64,000 nucleotides of DNA from Viscum album (taxonomy: Eukaryota > Streptophyta > Magnoliopsida > Santalales > Viscaceae): the NCBI GenBank assembly GCA_963277665.1, contig OY728125.1, positions 1,718,656,889 through 1,718,720,888 on the forward strand, in the 5' to 3' direction. How positions within the stretch are numbered: position 1 is the first letter of the stretch; every line of letters starts with the position of its first letter. The position numbers were made by a program, and so were the translations under genes. Below the pieces are notes generated by a model, which saw only the letters and a list, made by a program, of their open reading frames with translations, had not been told where the DNA came from and searched no databases. Shown in pieces: positions 22,761-36,000 of the stretch.

Positions 22761-22769
22761 TGGGGGAGT
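22761..22769 (+). other. polypurine tract of the Athila element
   Basis: TGGGGGAGT directly before the 3' LTR start at 22770, the expected place and composition for the plus-strand primer. Confidence 0.8.
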
Positions 22770-24683
22770 TGATGTTATTAAAATTTTCATTACATATTAT
22801 ATACTTACTTTACTTATTTTATATTAAATGTTCATAATATGTGTGAAATATTAATGTTTTAATACTATGTATAATTTTTGTGCATTTTTAGAAGTAATTC
22901 AATTGAGTCAGTTTAATAATTTATTTATAACATTCACCCTACTAATCCAAATTTTGGGGTTCTTGTTTTTTTGGATTCATACTTCCATTTAGTTGATTTC
23001 ATTAGAAGGGATCAGGGGCCAGTTCTGCCATTGGAAGGATCATATGGAAAACACATGAAGAACCATAGAATCTGTGAGAAAACTGGACCATCCATGAAGA
23101 TTGAATTATTGGGCTCAATTCAAAAGTGAAAATTCATTAATTGTACTCAAACATTCAGATAAAAATTAAACGAATAATGGATAAAATTGTAGGGCCAAAA
23201 TCCACGAACAAGGGACCCAACTAATGCTTTGAAGTCCAGCCCACCATTCTGGATGGGAATTGAAATATGGAAACTATTCATGACATATCTCATGATGTAA
23301 TCATCAAATCAAGCTGAGTTTTGCAGTGAGAATGAGGAGATATAGGAGTCCTTCTTTTTTGAAGAAATAATTCGGATTTGAAGGCATCTTCCTATTCAAA
23401 AACCCATTCACATTTTGGCCTTCCAAAAGTTTGGATTGAAATGGGTGGATTAACTTTGTTTAATCAATCGGCCATAATTTTGGGTCCTTAAGAGCAATGG
23501 ATGCCAAATTTTTAGAGTAGATAGAGGTGATATTTATATACATCTTTTAAGAAGCTAATATATCAATATTAGGCTATCTAATTTATCAAATTGGAGACGC
23601 ATGTGGAGGGTCAGTTTTGGAATGCAAACAACCCACAACATTGAGAGAAAATACATCCCCCTCTTCTCCATGCAAAGGGTTGGCATTTCAGAGAAAAAGA
23701 GGATAGGTTGGAATTACCAAGGCTCTTACAAAGGCTTGGGATGATCTTCCATACTAATGTTTGTACTTGAGAAAAAAATTCCTACTTGCTACCTTTCATT
23801 TACTTTTGTGTTGTTCTTTGTTTGTAATATTGTACATCTTTTTTTGTAATTATGTTTTAATGAATGTTTCTTATTCGATATCACATATTCTCATAATCCA
23901 TCTATAGTTGCAAATTAGTTTTCTTGATATAGTTTAAATATCGTTGAATCATTTTCCTTCTTTCACTTTCTAATTCAATCTAAAGTTCATTTTTAATTCT
24001 GAACACCCTTTGTGTGTGTGTTCGACGCACAAATATTTTAAAATCTCATTCTTTTTGTTCTATTTATAATTCATCACCATTAACATATATTACTATATTA
24101 ATAACTATATTAATGTCTAATTATGTCTATTATTGGGGTGATCCAAAATATAGGGATGTTAAGTGATTGAGAGTATTTTCTCGATGAATATTCTTCAAAT
24201 TAACATTGTGTATGTTGGACATAACATATCATGGATTAATGACTTGTTTTTTAACATGTGGTTTCAATGGATTATTGGAAACATAAATACACTACCATAA
24301 ACAATCTCTAATTTATATTATAACCCTATGTTATGTTAATGCTTGGATTAAATCCCTAAAACATAGGAATTCCAATCAACGTTATCTTATGAGTTGGGTG
24401 TTAATTAAAATTCAATATAAAGAAAATATCAAGGATATCATAAGCTTAACCCCTAAAAATAAACTCACCCCAATCAATATAATTTTTTTAAATCAATCTT
24501 AATCAACCAATCATTTCATAATCTCTGAAAACAACACTCCCCCCAATCATAATACAATCAACTAAAGACAAATGATTATTAAAAAGTATCATCACCGAGG
24601 ATTGGACCCGAGTGCTGCTATACACATTAGCAGAGCATCGAAACTTTTACCGGCAGATAGGTGAAAATCATCTTCACTTTTCA
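22770..24683 (+). repeat. Athila 3' LTR
   Basis: 1914 bases, TGATGTTATTAA to TTTTCA, aligned throughout with 4744-6660. The outer copia LTR resumes directly after it. Confidence 0.9.
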
Positions 24684-25870
24684 AAGATTTACATGAAATT
24701 ATCTATCTTGTTCCATCTTTTAAAATATTAAAAAACATCTAGAATATTCATTTTTTATTCTTATTTATAATATTCCTTATCTGAATTTATAACCTTTTAT
24801 CAGTACAATGAATCTTCCTCAACATCAATATGATGTATCTTCCTTGGCTTTTGCTTCCTCTGCCTATTATTATATATATTTAATTATAATATCTTTAAAA
24901 TATTCATTTCATTACCACCTCATTGAGATCTGTATTTCTTTCTTAGATCAATATGATCTATCTATCTTTCTCATCTCTGTATGATTTTCCTTCTTTCCCA
25001 TATATTAAGATCTGTCATTCCTTCTCATGTCATTATGATCTGCATTTCATAATCAACTCATTTTTATCTTCTTATCTTCTTTTGAGTTTCCCTGATTGAG
25101 TATCCTTATTAGATTCATTCTGATTACCTTTCCTTTTCAGAGTCTATCTTCTTGAATCCTCATTATGATGTAATTATAATTGGGATCTAATTCTAAAAAA
25201 TATGGAATCATTCATTCTACAGCATTGAAATTCTTCAAGATTAATCACATTTAAACATTCAAAATAATAAAAATAATATAGTATGGTTCTTCTAGATCCG
25301 CTTTCTATAATAATATCTTGAATTGATATAATAATTATTAATTGTCCATTTCTTCAGAATCATTTATCATGATGGTTTTAATGATTTTTGAAAACTCTAT
25401 GAGCAGAAAAGATTCACTTTTTTTATATTAGAAATCATTAAAACATTATAAATCATTACACAAAAAAACATATTTTTGAACACATTATAAAAATTAATGA
25501 TTCTTCATCTTGAAACATTTGTTATTCTAAAAAAATCGAAACTCTCATAGAACATGATCTTCATACTGATAGACCAAAGACTAAAGGTTCTTTCGATCAA
25601 TAAATTCATATTTTGAACCACCATTGATTCCATTGATACTTGTTCTGATAATATGTGTCTTTTTATTGTTAGTATGACCCTATGTGTCCTAAAAACAATA
25701 TTCATAAAATAAAAAAATATTTCCCTTTTTGATTGGGTTCAATATTTTATCATATTTCAACATTATTATAAAGAACATTACGATAGAATGGGTCTGATAC
25801 TAAAATAATAAATCAATCTTTTCCAAATATGGTTAGTTTTCAACAAAAAAAACATTATCAATAAAAAAAC
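24684..25870 (-). repeat. outer copia 3' LTR, second fragment
   Basis: Continues the LTR begun at 3884. The clearest match to the other copy is a block at 25560-25605 (CATACTGATAGACCAAAGACT then GGTTCTTTCGATCAA), which corresponds to 32890-32932 (TATACTGATTGAACAAATACT then GGTTCTTTTGATCAA). Similarity continues to about 25850. The exact right edge cannot be fixed by eye. Many short CAATATGAT-like phrases repeat within 24800-25150. Confidence 0.6.
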
Positions 25871-26329
25871 ATCGCAAATGTTCTTCAATATCCCATGTTG
25901 GATTCATTGAAAACCCTCAATTAAAATAATTTTAACTCTAAAAAAGTATTCCAAATTCATCTTTAGTAACAAGTCAATTTTTTTCAATTATAAAAAAACA
26001 CATCCTTTCTCAAAACAAACTTCCCTAACACCACACTACTAGAAAAAGTAAATTTTTAAAGGGAATTACAACCCTTTATGATAAGAAAATTATTTTCCCA
26101 TGTAAAGATAAACTTTCCTCGCTTTTATCGTCTCCTCTAACCATTTTCATTTTCTGTCCCCCAATTTATTATTACCACAACATCAAATACCTTAAAATAA
26201 TATAAGTAAAATATTTATTACAGTTCAAAGTTGTTAATTTCTCTCCCCCAATGGAAACATAATCCAAATCATGATGTGGTTACTTTGATATGAGTTTTAG
26301 GAATTCAGGGGAGGATGGTGAACATGAAT
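25871..26329 (-). other. outer copia 3' region with polypurine tract
   Basis: On the minus strand this follows RNase H. The complement of 26241-26249 is a TGGGGGAGAG-type purine run, a good plus-strand primer; a second (TTGGGGGACAG) complements about 26154-26164. The LTR probably starts within or just past this stretch in element orientation. No coding potential. Confidence 0.5.
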
Positions 26330-26900
26330 ATATAGCCTCAATTCCTCAAATCATTCAATCATCCTATTTTTGTGAAAATATCATCAAATTGATACTTTTT
26401 AGATGTATTCCAGAATAACATCTCGAGTTGAAACATCATATTGTATAATTTTAAAATTTATATAAATTTTTTTTAGACTAGAATAATGTATAGTATAATT
26501 AGAAAGATCAATATCACATTGATTATAACAAAGTATATTCAATTGTTAAGAAACATTTTCTTTCAAATCATTCAATTGAACTATAATACAAAAAATTAGA
26601 GTACATGCTTATATAGGTACAACATATTTATATTCTATTGTAGTAAATGTTAATGAACATTGTTTCAATATATGACTACTAACACAAAATCATCCAATGA
26701 AAAATGATCCTCCTACCATGTATTTTTTATCATTATAATCTTGATCCCAATCAATATCTGTATAACTTAAAAAATTCTCCACATAGTTTCTTTTATATTA
26801 CAAGCCATGTAATTTTTTTCCTTTGAAATATTTTAAAAGAATATTTTCTTTCAAAATATGTGATTATTTATCATTACATTGTTACCTGGTACAAAAATTC
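26330..26900 (-). pseudogene. RNase H of the outer copia, heavily decayed
   Basis: The complement of about 26738-26768 reads SYTDIDWDQD, followed by a DKKYM-like stretch, matching the YTDADWAGD-DRKST block of copia RNase H. Other parts are too damaged to define. It lies directly downstream (element orientation) of the reverse transcriptase. Confidence 0.65.
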
Positions 26901-27620
26901 AGAACGTCAATAATATTTGGCATTGAGGTTGTATGGTAAAGAAGACTTCATATCAGATTATGATAGTCTTACTAATTCACAATTGTTCCATATTAGTAAT
27001 TACTCAACATTGTGCGTATTGAAATATGAGTTGAAACATATTTGGTTTCTTACATCCCAAACATATTTAAAAAATCACTAACATGCATTTAATGAGATAA
27101 TAATGTGTGAATGTCTTTAACTTATAATCAAATAATGAATACAAATTCTCCCAACATTTGCATTTCAATATTCTTCTTCATTTTCTATGAAACTTCTTTA
27201 ACTGATTTTTTTTCCATACAAAAAATTATATCATCCACCTATATGATTACAATTAGAGTTCCAAAGTCCAAATATTTCACATAAAAGCTTCTATGAACCA
27301 TTAGTTAAGATAATTTTAATATTATCAAAATAATTCACAAGATTAAAATACTTGAAACATGGGGCTTATTTGATCCCATTCAAGGATATCATCAATCTAT
27401 AACCCAGTTTTCATCTCTATAAATTTTGAAACCACAAGGTTGTTCAATGTAAACTTCTTCCTCAACATCATAATTTAAGATGGAAGACTTTACATCTAAT
27501 TTATAAACATTTTTACTCAATGTGCATCCACAGAAAGAAATAATCTAATATATTATAGTCTTGCAATTGGGGAAAATATTTCTTCTAAAACAGTAACTTC
27601 TACCTTTTATGATCCTTTAA
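26901..27620 (-). pseudogene. reverse transcriptase of the outer copia, heavily decayed
   Basis: The complement of about 27410-27530 reads KNVYKLDVKSSILN, then DVEEEVYIEQPCGFKIYRDE, a clear copia RT region where the Asp of LDVKS is a catalytic residue. The second catalytic box complements 27230-27241: VDDIIF preceded by a stop where the Tyr of YVDD should be. GTLIVII precedes it. Between them the usual YGLKQ-RAW segment is not readable. It is inactive through multiple stops and a frameshift. Confidence 0.82.
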
Positions 27621-28349
27621 AAACTCTCATGTCATTGTTTCATGAATCTTTCCACGTTCGTTCAACTAGTTTATATAAACCTAGTTATTTTTTATAAAAT
27701 TTTTATTTGATGATCATGTGAGAATTTCCCAAGTTTCTTTTTTTCAATTGGATCCAAATCTGCATTCGTAGCATCCACTAATTATTTGTGTTGTGTTGCT
27801 TATGAAACTGATTCCGATTCAACATTTTAGAAAATAGATACTTTTTTTCTGTTATTAACTTTATTTTTGTCTAATCTAATTCCTTCTGATTTATAATAAT
27901 TTTTTTTCATACTCAAAAAATTACTATAAGGTAGGAAGTTTCTAATATTATCTTATAAAAAATCATTTATCATCACATTATTCCCCTGAATCTTGTTAAG
28001 GATGTGTTCTCATACATTCATTATTGTTGGGAATCTCTAGATTATCCTTATCAGCATCCTTATAAAATTATTTTATATAATGTTTATTTATATTTACATT
28101 CACGTAATATGATTCAACCAAATCTTGTAAATATTTGTTCAAAAATTTGTATCTTTTTTCATTGCGAGAATTATCCACAAAAGTTCCTTCCTCAAATATG
28201 TCATAAATTATTCCAAGATCATGGTTTTATAATTTGAGAAAACATGGCCTTAATAAATTAAGTATTCTGAAGAATGTTTTTTGGTATACCACAATTTATA
28301 AGAATTCCGGATGAATTATGGTCTTAACATGGTTCTATTTTGTACATGT

Positions 28350-28970
28350 AAAATAGTACTAATAGCTTCTCTCTGATTGGACATTGATTTTTTTTATTTT
28401 TCTAACATAAATCATCCAGTTTGTACAAAAATTATATTCTCTCTTTTTTCTACAACCTTTATGTTGTGGTGTATAGGGAGAAATATACTGATTTTTTTGT
28501 ACCGTGTTTTCATAGATAGGTTTCAAAATTATTTCATGTAATTTCGGTACCATTATCTATTATCAAATTCATTATATAAGCACACATTTCTTTCACAACA
28601 TATTTTATAAAAAAACTAGAACATTTTTAGAGCCTATAAATTATGTTTCATAAACATTTTTTTATCTAAGAAAAATAATCATAGAAAATGATAATGTATA
28701 CGTATGCTTTATATGATTGATTTTTTATTGGTCAACATAAATTGGAGTGAATAAGTTCAAGATGTCTGGTAGACTGATTATGACTTTTTTGGTTATATTC
28801 CCTTTCTGAAAAGTAATTCAAACATATTCTTCTCTTCTTATTAATTTTTTAAAATTCCTTGTTTCATCAACATTATAGAGTTTGTTCATACATTTTTTCC
28901 AAGGTCCCCAGGTATTCGGTGCCGTAATTGTTTTTCGTCTTCACCACTCAAGTATCAAGAGTTATTGGAC
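28350..28970 (-). pseudogene. integrase of the outer copia, heavily decayed
   Basis: The complement of about 28360-28560 contains a frame with QYISPYTPQHKG followed by KKREYNF, corresponding to the FS-PYTPQQNGVAER-NR segment around the catalytic Glu of copia integrases, and upstream of it an NGTE-like remnant. Further upstream (about 28700-28790) TRHLELIHSNLC-type wording marks the start of the catalytic core. The zinc-binding leader is probably at about 28850-28970 but is not clear. Confidence 0.7.
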
Positions 28971-28999
28971 TATCCAATTTGGAAAATATTATCACTTTT

Positions 29000-31355
29000 T
29001 TCTCTATTTGTGGTAAATTTTCCATCTTTCACACTTCAGATAATCCAAGAATATTTTTGGAAAACCAATTCTTTTCTATCATCACAATTTTCACTGATAC
29101 TAAGTGTGTTTTGTTCTATCCCATGAATAAATAAATCATCTTTAGATGACTTGTTTCTTATTCAATTTCAACTCCCCTATTTCCTCATATATTAAGGAAG
29201 TATCATGAGACAAGTTAATTTGTCTTCTATAATGAGTTTAAACATGTTTCAATATTTTTATATCACCTATCATGTGTAAAGAAAAAAGGCTATATAGTAT
29301 CCATGGTTCGTTACTTCTTCTGTCTTTTAAAGTCATCTAAAAAACAAAACAACCATCCTAAATATTCATATTTACAAATTAATTTTATTTAATACAAAAA
29401 TATTCTTATTCTGGAAGGAGAGTCATAAATATTTCGGCATTATGATAATTCTTATCAGTTATTCTAGAAAAATCTATATATTCAAATTGATTTTTTGTTG
29501 GAATGTTTCTAACATATTTAGATTTTTCATTTCTAATCATTATGTGGGTTATTAGTGTTACTCATCCTTTATCCACTAGGGATTTCTCATTCATCAAAAT
29601 TTCTATTGGGTTGATATAATTTGATACAAAAATTATAATCTTTATAACCATAGATTCTGTAAAAAGAGCAATAGTAATCAAATTTAGATTTTTTACTTAA
29701 ATAAGATCATTATTTGTAGAATTTTTTTAAGGTTGATAACATCATTCCTCTTTAAAAATATCTTGATGTGGATCATATATAATCTTAAGTGAGTTTTCTT
29801 CGTTTTTATGAAATATATTTCTCACATTCATTTTTCACCCAAGAGTTTTCAATTCATTTTCTTGAACGAGAAAGGTTCATAAAATCAAATGAAATGTTAT
29901 TTTTTTGGGTGATTATTTCACATTATTCCTGATATAATCTTATTAACAACATTACATGTAATAATATTTACTTACAATACATTTTTAATGATTTAATTTA
30001 TCATACTAATGGTATTTTTTATCTCAGTGTGTTTTAATTGATCCTTTTCAACATTAAATTCCGTAGATATCAGCTTCTTACTGAAATATTCTATCATCGT
30101 TCCCTAATATAAAATTATATTTTTTTATGTTATGATCACCCGAATGTATTATTTATCCTGGTTGATGACATATTTTATTCATTCATAAACTTATTTATAA
30201 TATTTCTTTATTAATCTGATTTGTTTATTGATGTCTATTTTTTCTTAAAGACATGCATTAAATTATATTCTATGTTGGTATTCTCTTTAGTATTCATCAG
30301 CTACTTCTTCTTTGCTGTTTTAGGAGTCTTCAACATTCCCAACATTTTAAACGAATGGTTTATCTTATTCAGAATATGAAACTTCAAAAGATTTTTTTTC
30401 TTTTGATTCGAATTCATCTTTCTTAGTCAACATACTTCTCTTGGTTCAAAAATACATATTATTATATTTTTCAGAATAATTTAATTCATTATATATTTTT
30501 TCCCACATATTTCACAAAGGTTTTTAATAGGAATCATATATATATTCCACAACGTTCATCATGTTTCCAATCATATAATGTTCTCAATTCAAGCACACTC
30601 AAAAAAATCTAGAGTAATTTTACCTTTATTGATATATATTCTTATACAATGGATCTTGGATATATAGAGACATGATTTTTTTCATTCAAATAATAATCCT
30701 ATTTAACTTATGAGTAAAAGGATAAACATCTTCAGTATTCTATATATTCATTTTTATGAAGGATTAAAAATTGATTTCATGTTTCATATTCTTTGTCAAC
30801 ATTTTAGATTTTATAATTACATATGGTAAAATAATGTTACACAACTCATAAACAGATGAATCATCATTTTATTATAAAGAATATATTTTAAAATTAAATC
30901 TTTCTAGAATGTTTCTCATATGATTTTTCACAATTTTTGATTCTTCTAGGACATCTATGTGTCCCCTAATTCTAGAAAATGTTTAATTTCCTCTAGTTAT
31001 GTAATAATTAATTGTTTCTTCATCTCTCATTCTAATTTCTTCATACTTATTACTCCATATTTGAATCTTAGCTACAATAACATTAATATTTCCATTTGAA
31101 ACACTTTCTAGATTGCTCCATATACTCTACAAGGTTTTGAGAGAAATCAACTTATAAGAAAAAATTTCTTATATGGAAATAATGATAACATTTATAGATC
31201 TTCCATCATATTCTATATTTCACATATAGGAAAACATCATAGGGTAATCTTGAAAAATAGGTGGAAAACCTATTGTATCACCATCAATATCTACCAAGCC
31301 AAGGGAGAGGAGATAATGAATCATCCTTTTTTTCATTCGTAATAATTTCTTCCAT
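29000..31355 (-). pseudogene. gag: gag and protease region of the outer copia, barely readable
   Basis: The probable gag start codon complements 31353-31355 (MEEIITNEKK), 70 bases inside the primer site. Downstream the frame is broken every few dozen codons, so neither a zinc knuckle nor the D-S-G protease motif is identified with confidence. Assignment rests on position between the primer site and integrase and on the length (about 2.3 kb), which is normal for copia gag plus protease. Confidence 0.5.
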
Positions 31356-31426
31356 CAAAAGTAAGAATTACACTACTCTTGATATAAGTGAAATGATATA
31401 TGAAAAGGATTAAATAGTGTATCCAA

Positions 31427-31438
31427 GGTATGATACCA
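31427..31438 (-). other. primer-binding site of the outer copia
   Basis: The complement reads TGGTATCATACC, close to the initiator-Met site TGGTATCAGAGC. It lies two bases from the LTR edge at 31441. This fixes the orientation and the inner edge of the 5' LTR. Confidence 0.8.
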
Positions 31439-31440
31439 AT

Positions 31441-33194
31441 TGATGTTCCAAATAATCAAATAACATGTGATAATGTGATGGGGGTTGAATCTATTTTTTT
31501 TATTTTTTATAAGATTCCAAAAATCTTGATACTTAACCACTATAACCTATTATGATTTATTTTCTTATCAACTATAATTAAGTATTAATCAAGAAAATAA
31601 AGGAAAGAATGTAAAGAGTAAAAGATATACAATGTTTTACCTCTATGTGAGAACCTAAAACCTAGCCAAAACAACTCCTCTATGTCTATAGAAATTCACT
31701 ATTGTAAAGAAGTGAATACAAGTTGTTCCAACTCCCATTTAGAACAGTCTATATAAAGGTTGAATGTATATACTAACACCCATCAGTTTAAAATTTTCTT
31801 ATAAAACAATTTAAAAAACCAAAAAATAAAGAATGTCTTCAATTTGATCCACTAAATCACATTTTGATTCCTCAAAATGATTTTACTTTGTCAGATTTTC
31901 TCATTCTAATAAAGTCAATATGATTCTCCTTTACATAATCTACACATCTCAAAATCTTCCAAGAAACTAAATATTATCTTTATTAATCTGATCGACTCAA
32001 TGTTATCTTCTCAATATGATTTTTCTCAATATGAGTGAAAAAAAGTATGATATTCTAAAGAGATTTTTTTTCTATTGGAAATTTCACTTTAGATTCTGCA
32101 TAATCATACTTCTATAACATTTTAACGTTTCATTATCCTGATATAACTTTCTCATATTCAATAACATTTATCTTACTATAACTCAACTTCCTATTATCAT
32201 TATGATATTATTTTTTTCTCATCTTGTTATGATCGACTCTAATTAATCAGGTTATTATGATCAGCATTTCCTTCACAACTCACTACGACCTACCCTTCCT
32301 TCTCAAATAATTATGATCTGTAATTCTTTATCATCTCTTACAATCATTATTTCATTCTTATCTTATTAAAATTTTATTTTCTTCCTCAACTCATTATTAT
32401 ATTCCAATCTTATTTATAGTTTCAAATTTGAATTTCTTTCCCAGATATAGTCTATTCATATTCCCTTCTCAGTGACTGTCTTTGGGAAACGTCATAGAGA
32501 TATTTGTCACATTAAAATTTAATTATCATTATGATGAAACTATCACCTCTTTAACTTCTAAATTCTTAAAAAATAATTATCTTTACACTGTCTAACATCT
32601 AAAATCTTCTGATTTTAGTATTTTTTAATTTGATTTGTGTTTGGGTTTCAGGAATGAATATAATCATTACAATTAATCCACCACCTCAAAAGTTTTTATC
32701 ATGAGATATATCTAGATTTTTGGGAACTCCAAGATCATATAAGTTTCATCAAATTTATTTTTGAATGTATTGAAACATTCTAACTTTATAATGTTCAAAT
32801 TTCTTTCAAAATTATTCATCGATAATGGGGCTTCCTCACTCAATAACTTATACCTTTCTAAAAAACACTGAGTCTGATGGACCATGAACATTATACTGAT
32901 TGAACAAATACTGGTGGTTCTTTTGATCAAATACATCATCATTATTACTATCCTTCCATCTAGTGTTTCTCAGTTTGAGACTCTAAATTTTGTGCCTCTC
33001 ATCCCGATCCTCTATGCACATGAAACAATATTTTTAAAAGAAAGAAATTTCTCCACATATGTGTATTATGTTAAAAAATTATATTTTTTCAGAATTCCTA
33101 CAAAGATCATATGATATATTGATCCAAATCTTGAATAATGAAAAAATTATTCTATAAGAAATTTTTTGTTGTCAACAAATAGAAAAAAAATTCT
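31441..33194 (-). repeat. outer copia 5' LTR
   Basis: The inner edge is defined by the primer site. It aligns in order with 3884-4743 and then 24684 to about 25870, including the leader block near 31610-31750, the CAATATGAT-rich stretch (31990-32040) and the GGTTCTTTTGATCAA block (32918-32932). The outer edge at 33194 coincides with the start of another insertion, so the LTR may be truncated or continue beyond 35450. Confidence 0.65.
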
Positions 33195-35450
33195 TGTAAT
33201 AACATGCTTTATTTTTCAGCATTTTTTTGAATTGTTATTTTTTGATCCTATTACATTGGTTGGTATTTATTCTTATAGATAATTTAAAAATTATTTAAAT
33301 ATCATATATATTCATTATATATATATTTATTTTAATACATAAAATTTTGTGATATTAAATGAAATAAAACATTCATTGGAACGGTATATTGTTTGTAAGC
33401 ATAAAAGAGGCATCAAATTTTTTATTATATAATAATAAAGAAAAAATTCATATATGTGTATATTATAATTCCAATATCATATTTATGACATATATATCAT
33501 ATAATTTAATTAAAAAAAATCTTCATACATTCCATTAATGTGTGAATGAATCACATCGGTTCACGTTGTGGCTTTCTATCCGACACATGAATGATATAAT
33601 CATATTCCCTTAAAATGTAAAGGATGAAACTATGTGTTATTAAATAATTATAGAAGAATAAATACCTTCGAAATCTCGTATATATATCACAAAATACATT
33701 ATTTTTATCATTAATCCAATATTTGATAGGTGGTATAATACAATTGAATGACATTGGTTCGTGGGGCGATAGTCGGTCGTACACACAAGAGATAATTTGG
33801 TAACCCATTTGATTGTTTTTTGTAAATTTTTATATTTTACCCTTAACATAACAAAATATCAATTTATTTTAGAGCCTCTAGTTTTTATGTATGAATATTT
33901 AAAAATTAATAAATGTGATTGAGGAAAAAATAAAACAAAATGTTGGTTGATGAACATTGTCTCTTCTTCGATTATTTATTTTTGGTTTTCCTGAATTCCT
34001 TCTAAAGAAGGATTTATACCCAAAAAAGATTCTATAATAAAGGGAGAAATTTTTGGGTGTTATTTATGAAGGTAATGTTTGAATACAAATTAGTTTTAGA
34101 GGTATGAAGAAGGGGGCATTGGTGAGGGCTTTTATAGTGGAGGAGTTTAATTCTTGTTAATACAAAAAAATTAAACTCTATTGTGTGGTATTATTTTAAT
34201 AATGTGCCTAAAAAATGAAATATTTTCAATAAAAGATCTTATATTCTTTAGAAATGGCACTTAAATTTTGGTTTTTCCATTTTTCAGCCATTTCATCACA
34301 ATATCTTTTAATATTTACCACTTAGTAAACTCATTTTTACCTTAATCGATGTTATTAACAATAATTATTTTCACTAATAAAATTGTAAAAAAATGATTGA
34401 ATTATTAGACATTTTAAATTATTCTTCTTCCAAATTTGGAATCCATTTTTCATATTTTAAAAAAAAAATCTGAATTAATATAATTTAAAATTTATCGCAT
34501 GATGATGATGAGAAAGAAGGTTTTTCAAATATAAATGGTCAAAATATTAGAATGTTGTATAAAAAATCATTATGAAGTCGTTCCAAATGACTTAAAATTG
34601 ATTAATTGATGTTAGTTGATCTAATTTTTATTTAAAACCAATTAATGAGAAAAGTTATCGATATTAATTATTTAGATGAAAAGTCATTTTTCAATTAGAA
34701 TTCAGTAATATTCATAATTCGTCAAAAAAAAGAAACTTATGAGAAAAATAATGAAATTTCTTCATAAATTTTTTTTACATTTATATTTCAAAAATTAAGT
34801 TTATTTTTTTATCTAAATTTAATATTACATATAAAATATATTTTTCATATAACTCCGTCATTAAATATGGGAAAACCCACCATTATAAAAATATAGCTTG
34901 TATGGGTAAAATTAGATTTCTTCTTACATTATTCATATGAAATATATTATATAAATACATAAAAATTACAGAATATAATATATATAAATTACATTGATAT
35001 CATCCACTAATAGCAATTAATTTTTATTTATTATGATTAAATTTCTATGGTTCCTAATAATACATTTTATAAAAAAAATTCTTTTATACATTAGGTGTTC
35101 ATATTCATTTCATATTGATTAGTAAACAATGAATTATATAATATATTTTAATAAGTTAGTTAATCCTATTTATAACAAAAAATTACTGGCTAAGATATAA
35201 TTTTTATTTTAAACAGTTATATTGATAGTATTCAGTAAAACATAGGTTTGACGGTAACTCAAACTTTCAAAGAAACTCATTCATTAATGTGACCCAAGAT
35301 AACTCATTGATGTGTTCATTAAACCTATAGAATATTTTTTTTAAATAATAAATATATCGTAGGTACTTGGGATATTATATTCCATTTTATGCGTTGTTTT
35401 TGTCACATTTAACATAAGATTTTATTTGTTTAGAATTTTGTTGTGACACA
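33195..35450. mobile_element. probable solo LTR, copy A of an unnamed 2.2 kb family
   Basis: Starts TGTAATAACATG and ends GTGACACA. The hexamer ATTCTT occurs at 33190-33195 and again at 35450-35455, so a 5 bp target duplication (ATTCT, or TTCTT with one terminal base shared) brackets it. It aligns along its whole length with copy B (39507 to 44143 without its LINE): both share ATTGAATCACATC, CACTTAG/ACTTGG then TAAACT, and TTTACCTTAATCGATGT. It has no primer site or coding region of its own, as expected after LTR-LTR recombination. Strand is not determinable. Confidence 0.65.
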
Positions 35451-36000
35451 TTCTTCCAATGTAAAATATATTGCATCCAAGTAATTTAAACATGATATTA
35501 GTAGTTAGGGGTTAGAAATATATAATAAAAATTATTGAAAACCATATATCATAATTGGGTTAATAAAATATCCACTTAATTTGAGATGTAGGGAAGTATA
35601 AACGACATATTCAAAAAAATATCACAAGGTTTCATCAAAGGAGAACATTTATGTGATCTGATGATGTAGGAATGTATGGAAAGAAAAAAAAATTATTTCT
35701 AGTTGGTGTTTTCATTGATCAAAATTCATTGAAAGATTAATGGAATGTTAAGGGGCTCAAAACTATAAGTCTATAATGACCGAAAAGGACATTATTTCAT
35801 CCAAACTGATGGTATTGGGGTAATCATTTTATATCAAGACCCTTCCCCAAAATAAGATGGAATATTTTAATGTATGTAAATATATGTAAATATAAATAGA
35901 TGATATAATTTTATTTCCTAACTTGTTTTATTATTATTTGATCTCTGGTTCTATAATATAAATTTTCATAAAATGAATCATTAATTCCCAATGCCCTAAA
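35451..36000 (+). pseudogene. possible copia RNase H C-terminal remnant
   Basis: Weak evidence. SSNVKYIAS (about 35454-35480) resembles STAEAEYIA. About 100-130 bases later a stretch resembles the KHI-K-HFI end of copia RNase H in shifting frames, and KFIERLMEC (about 35722-35748) resembles the final LTK-KFERL segment. All are broken by stops. It could also be chance in AT-rich DNA. Confidence 0.25.

Larger units (their letters stand above)
4744..24683 (+). mobile_element. Athila-type Ty3/gypsy retrotransposon with a nested copia element
   Basis: Flanked by direct LTRs 4744-6660 and 22770-24683. In plus-strand order it has a primer site, gag, aspartic protease, reverse transcriptase, RNase H, integrase and a polypurine tract. 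This order is that of Ty3/gypsy, and the gag, protease and integrase wording matches the plant Athila lineage. It lies inside the 3' LTR of the outer copia, whose two halves abut it. The reverse transcriptase is split at 10038/18612 by another element; without that insertion the element is about 11.4 kb, typical for Athila. All domains carry stops and frameshifts. No env-like ORF is recognisable between integrase and the 3' LTR. No exact 5 bp target duplication is visible (GATAT left, AAGAT right). Confidence 0.9.
3884..33194 (-). mobile_element. outer Ty1/copia retrotransposon (minus strand), split by a nested Athila element
   Basis: The oldest layer of the nest. In minus-strand order it has a 5' LTR (31441 to about 33194), a primer site complementary to the initiator tRNA-Met (31427-31438), gag from 31355, integrase (about 28350-28970), reverse transcriptase (about 26900-27620), RNase H (about 26330-26900), a polypurine tract (26241-26249), and a 3' LTR broken into 3884-4743 and 24684 to about 25870. 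The domain order integrase, reverse transcriptase, RNase H is that of Ty1/copia. Every domain carries several stop codons. The left edge (TG at 3884) matches the primer-side LTR edge at 31441. The right edge is uncertain because a solo LTR sits there. Removing the 19.94 kb Athila insertion leaves about 9.4 kb. Confidence 0.75.
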
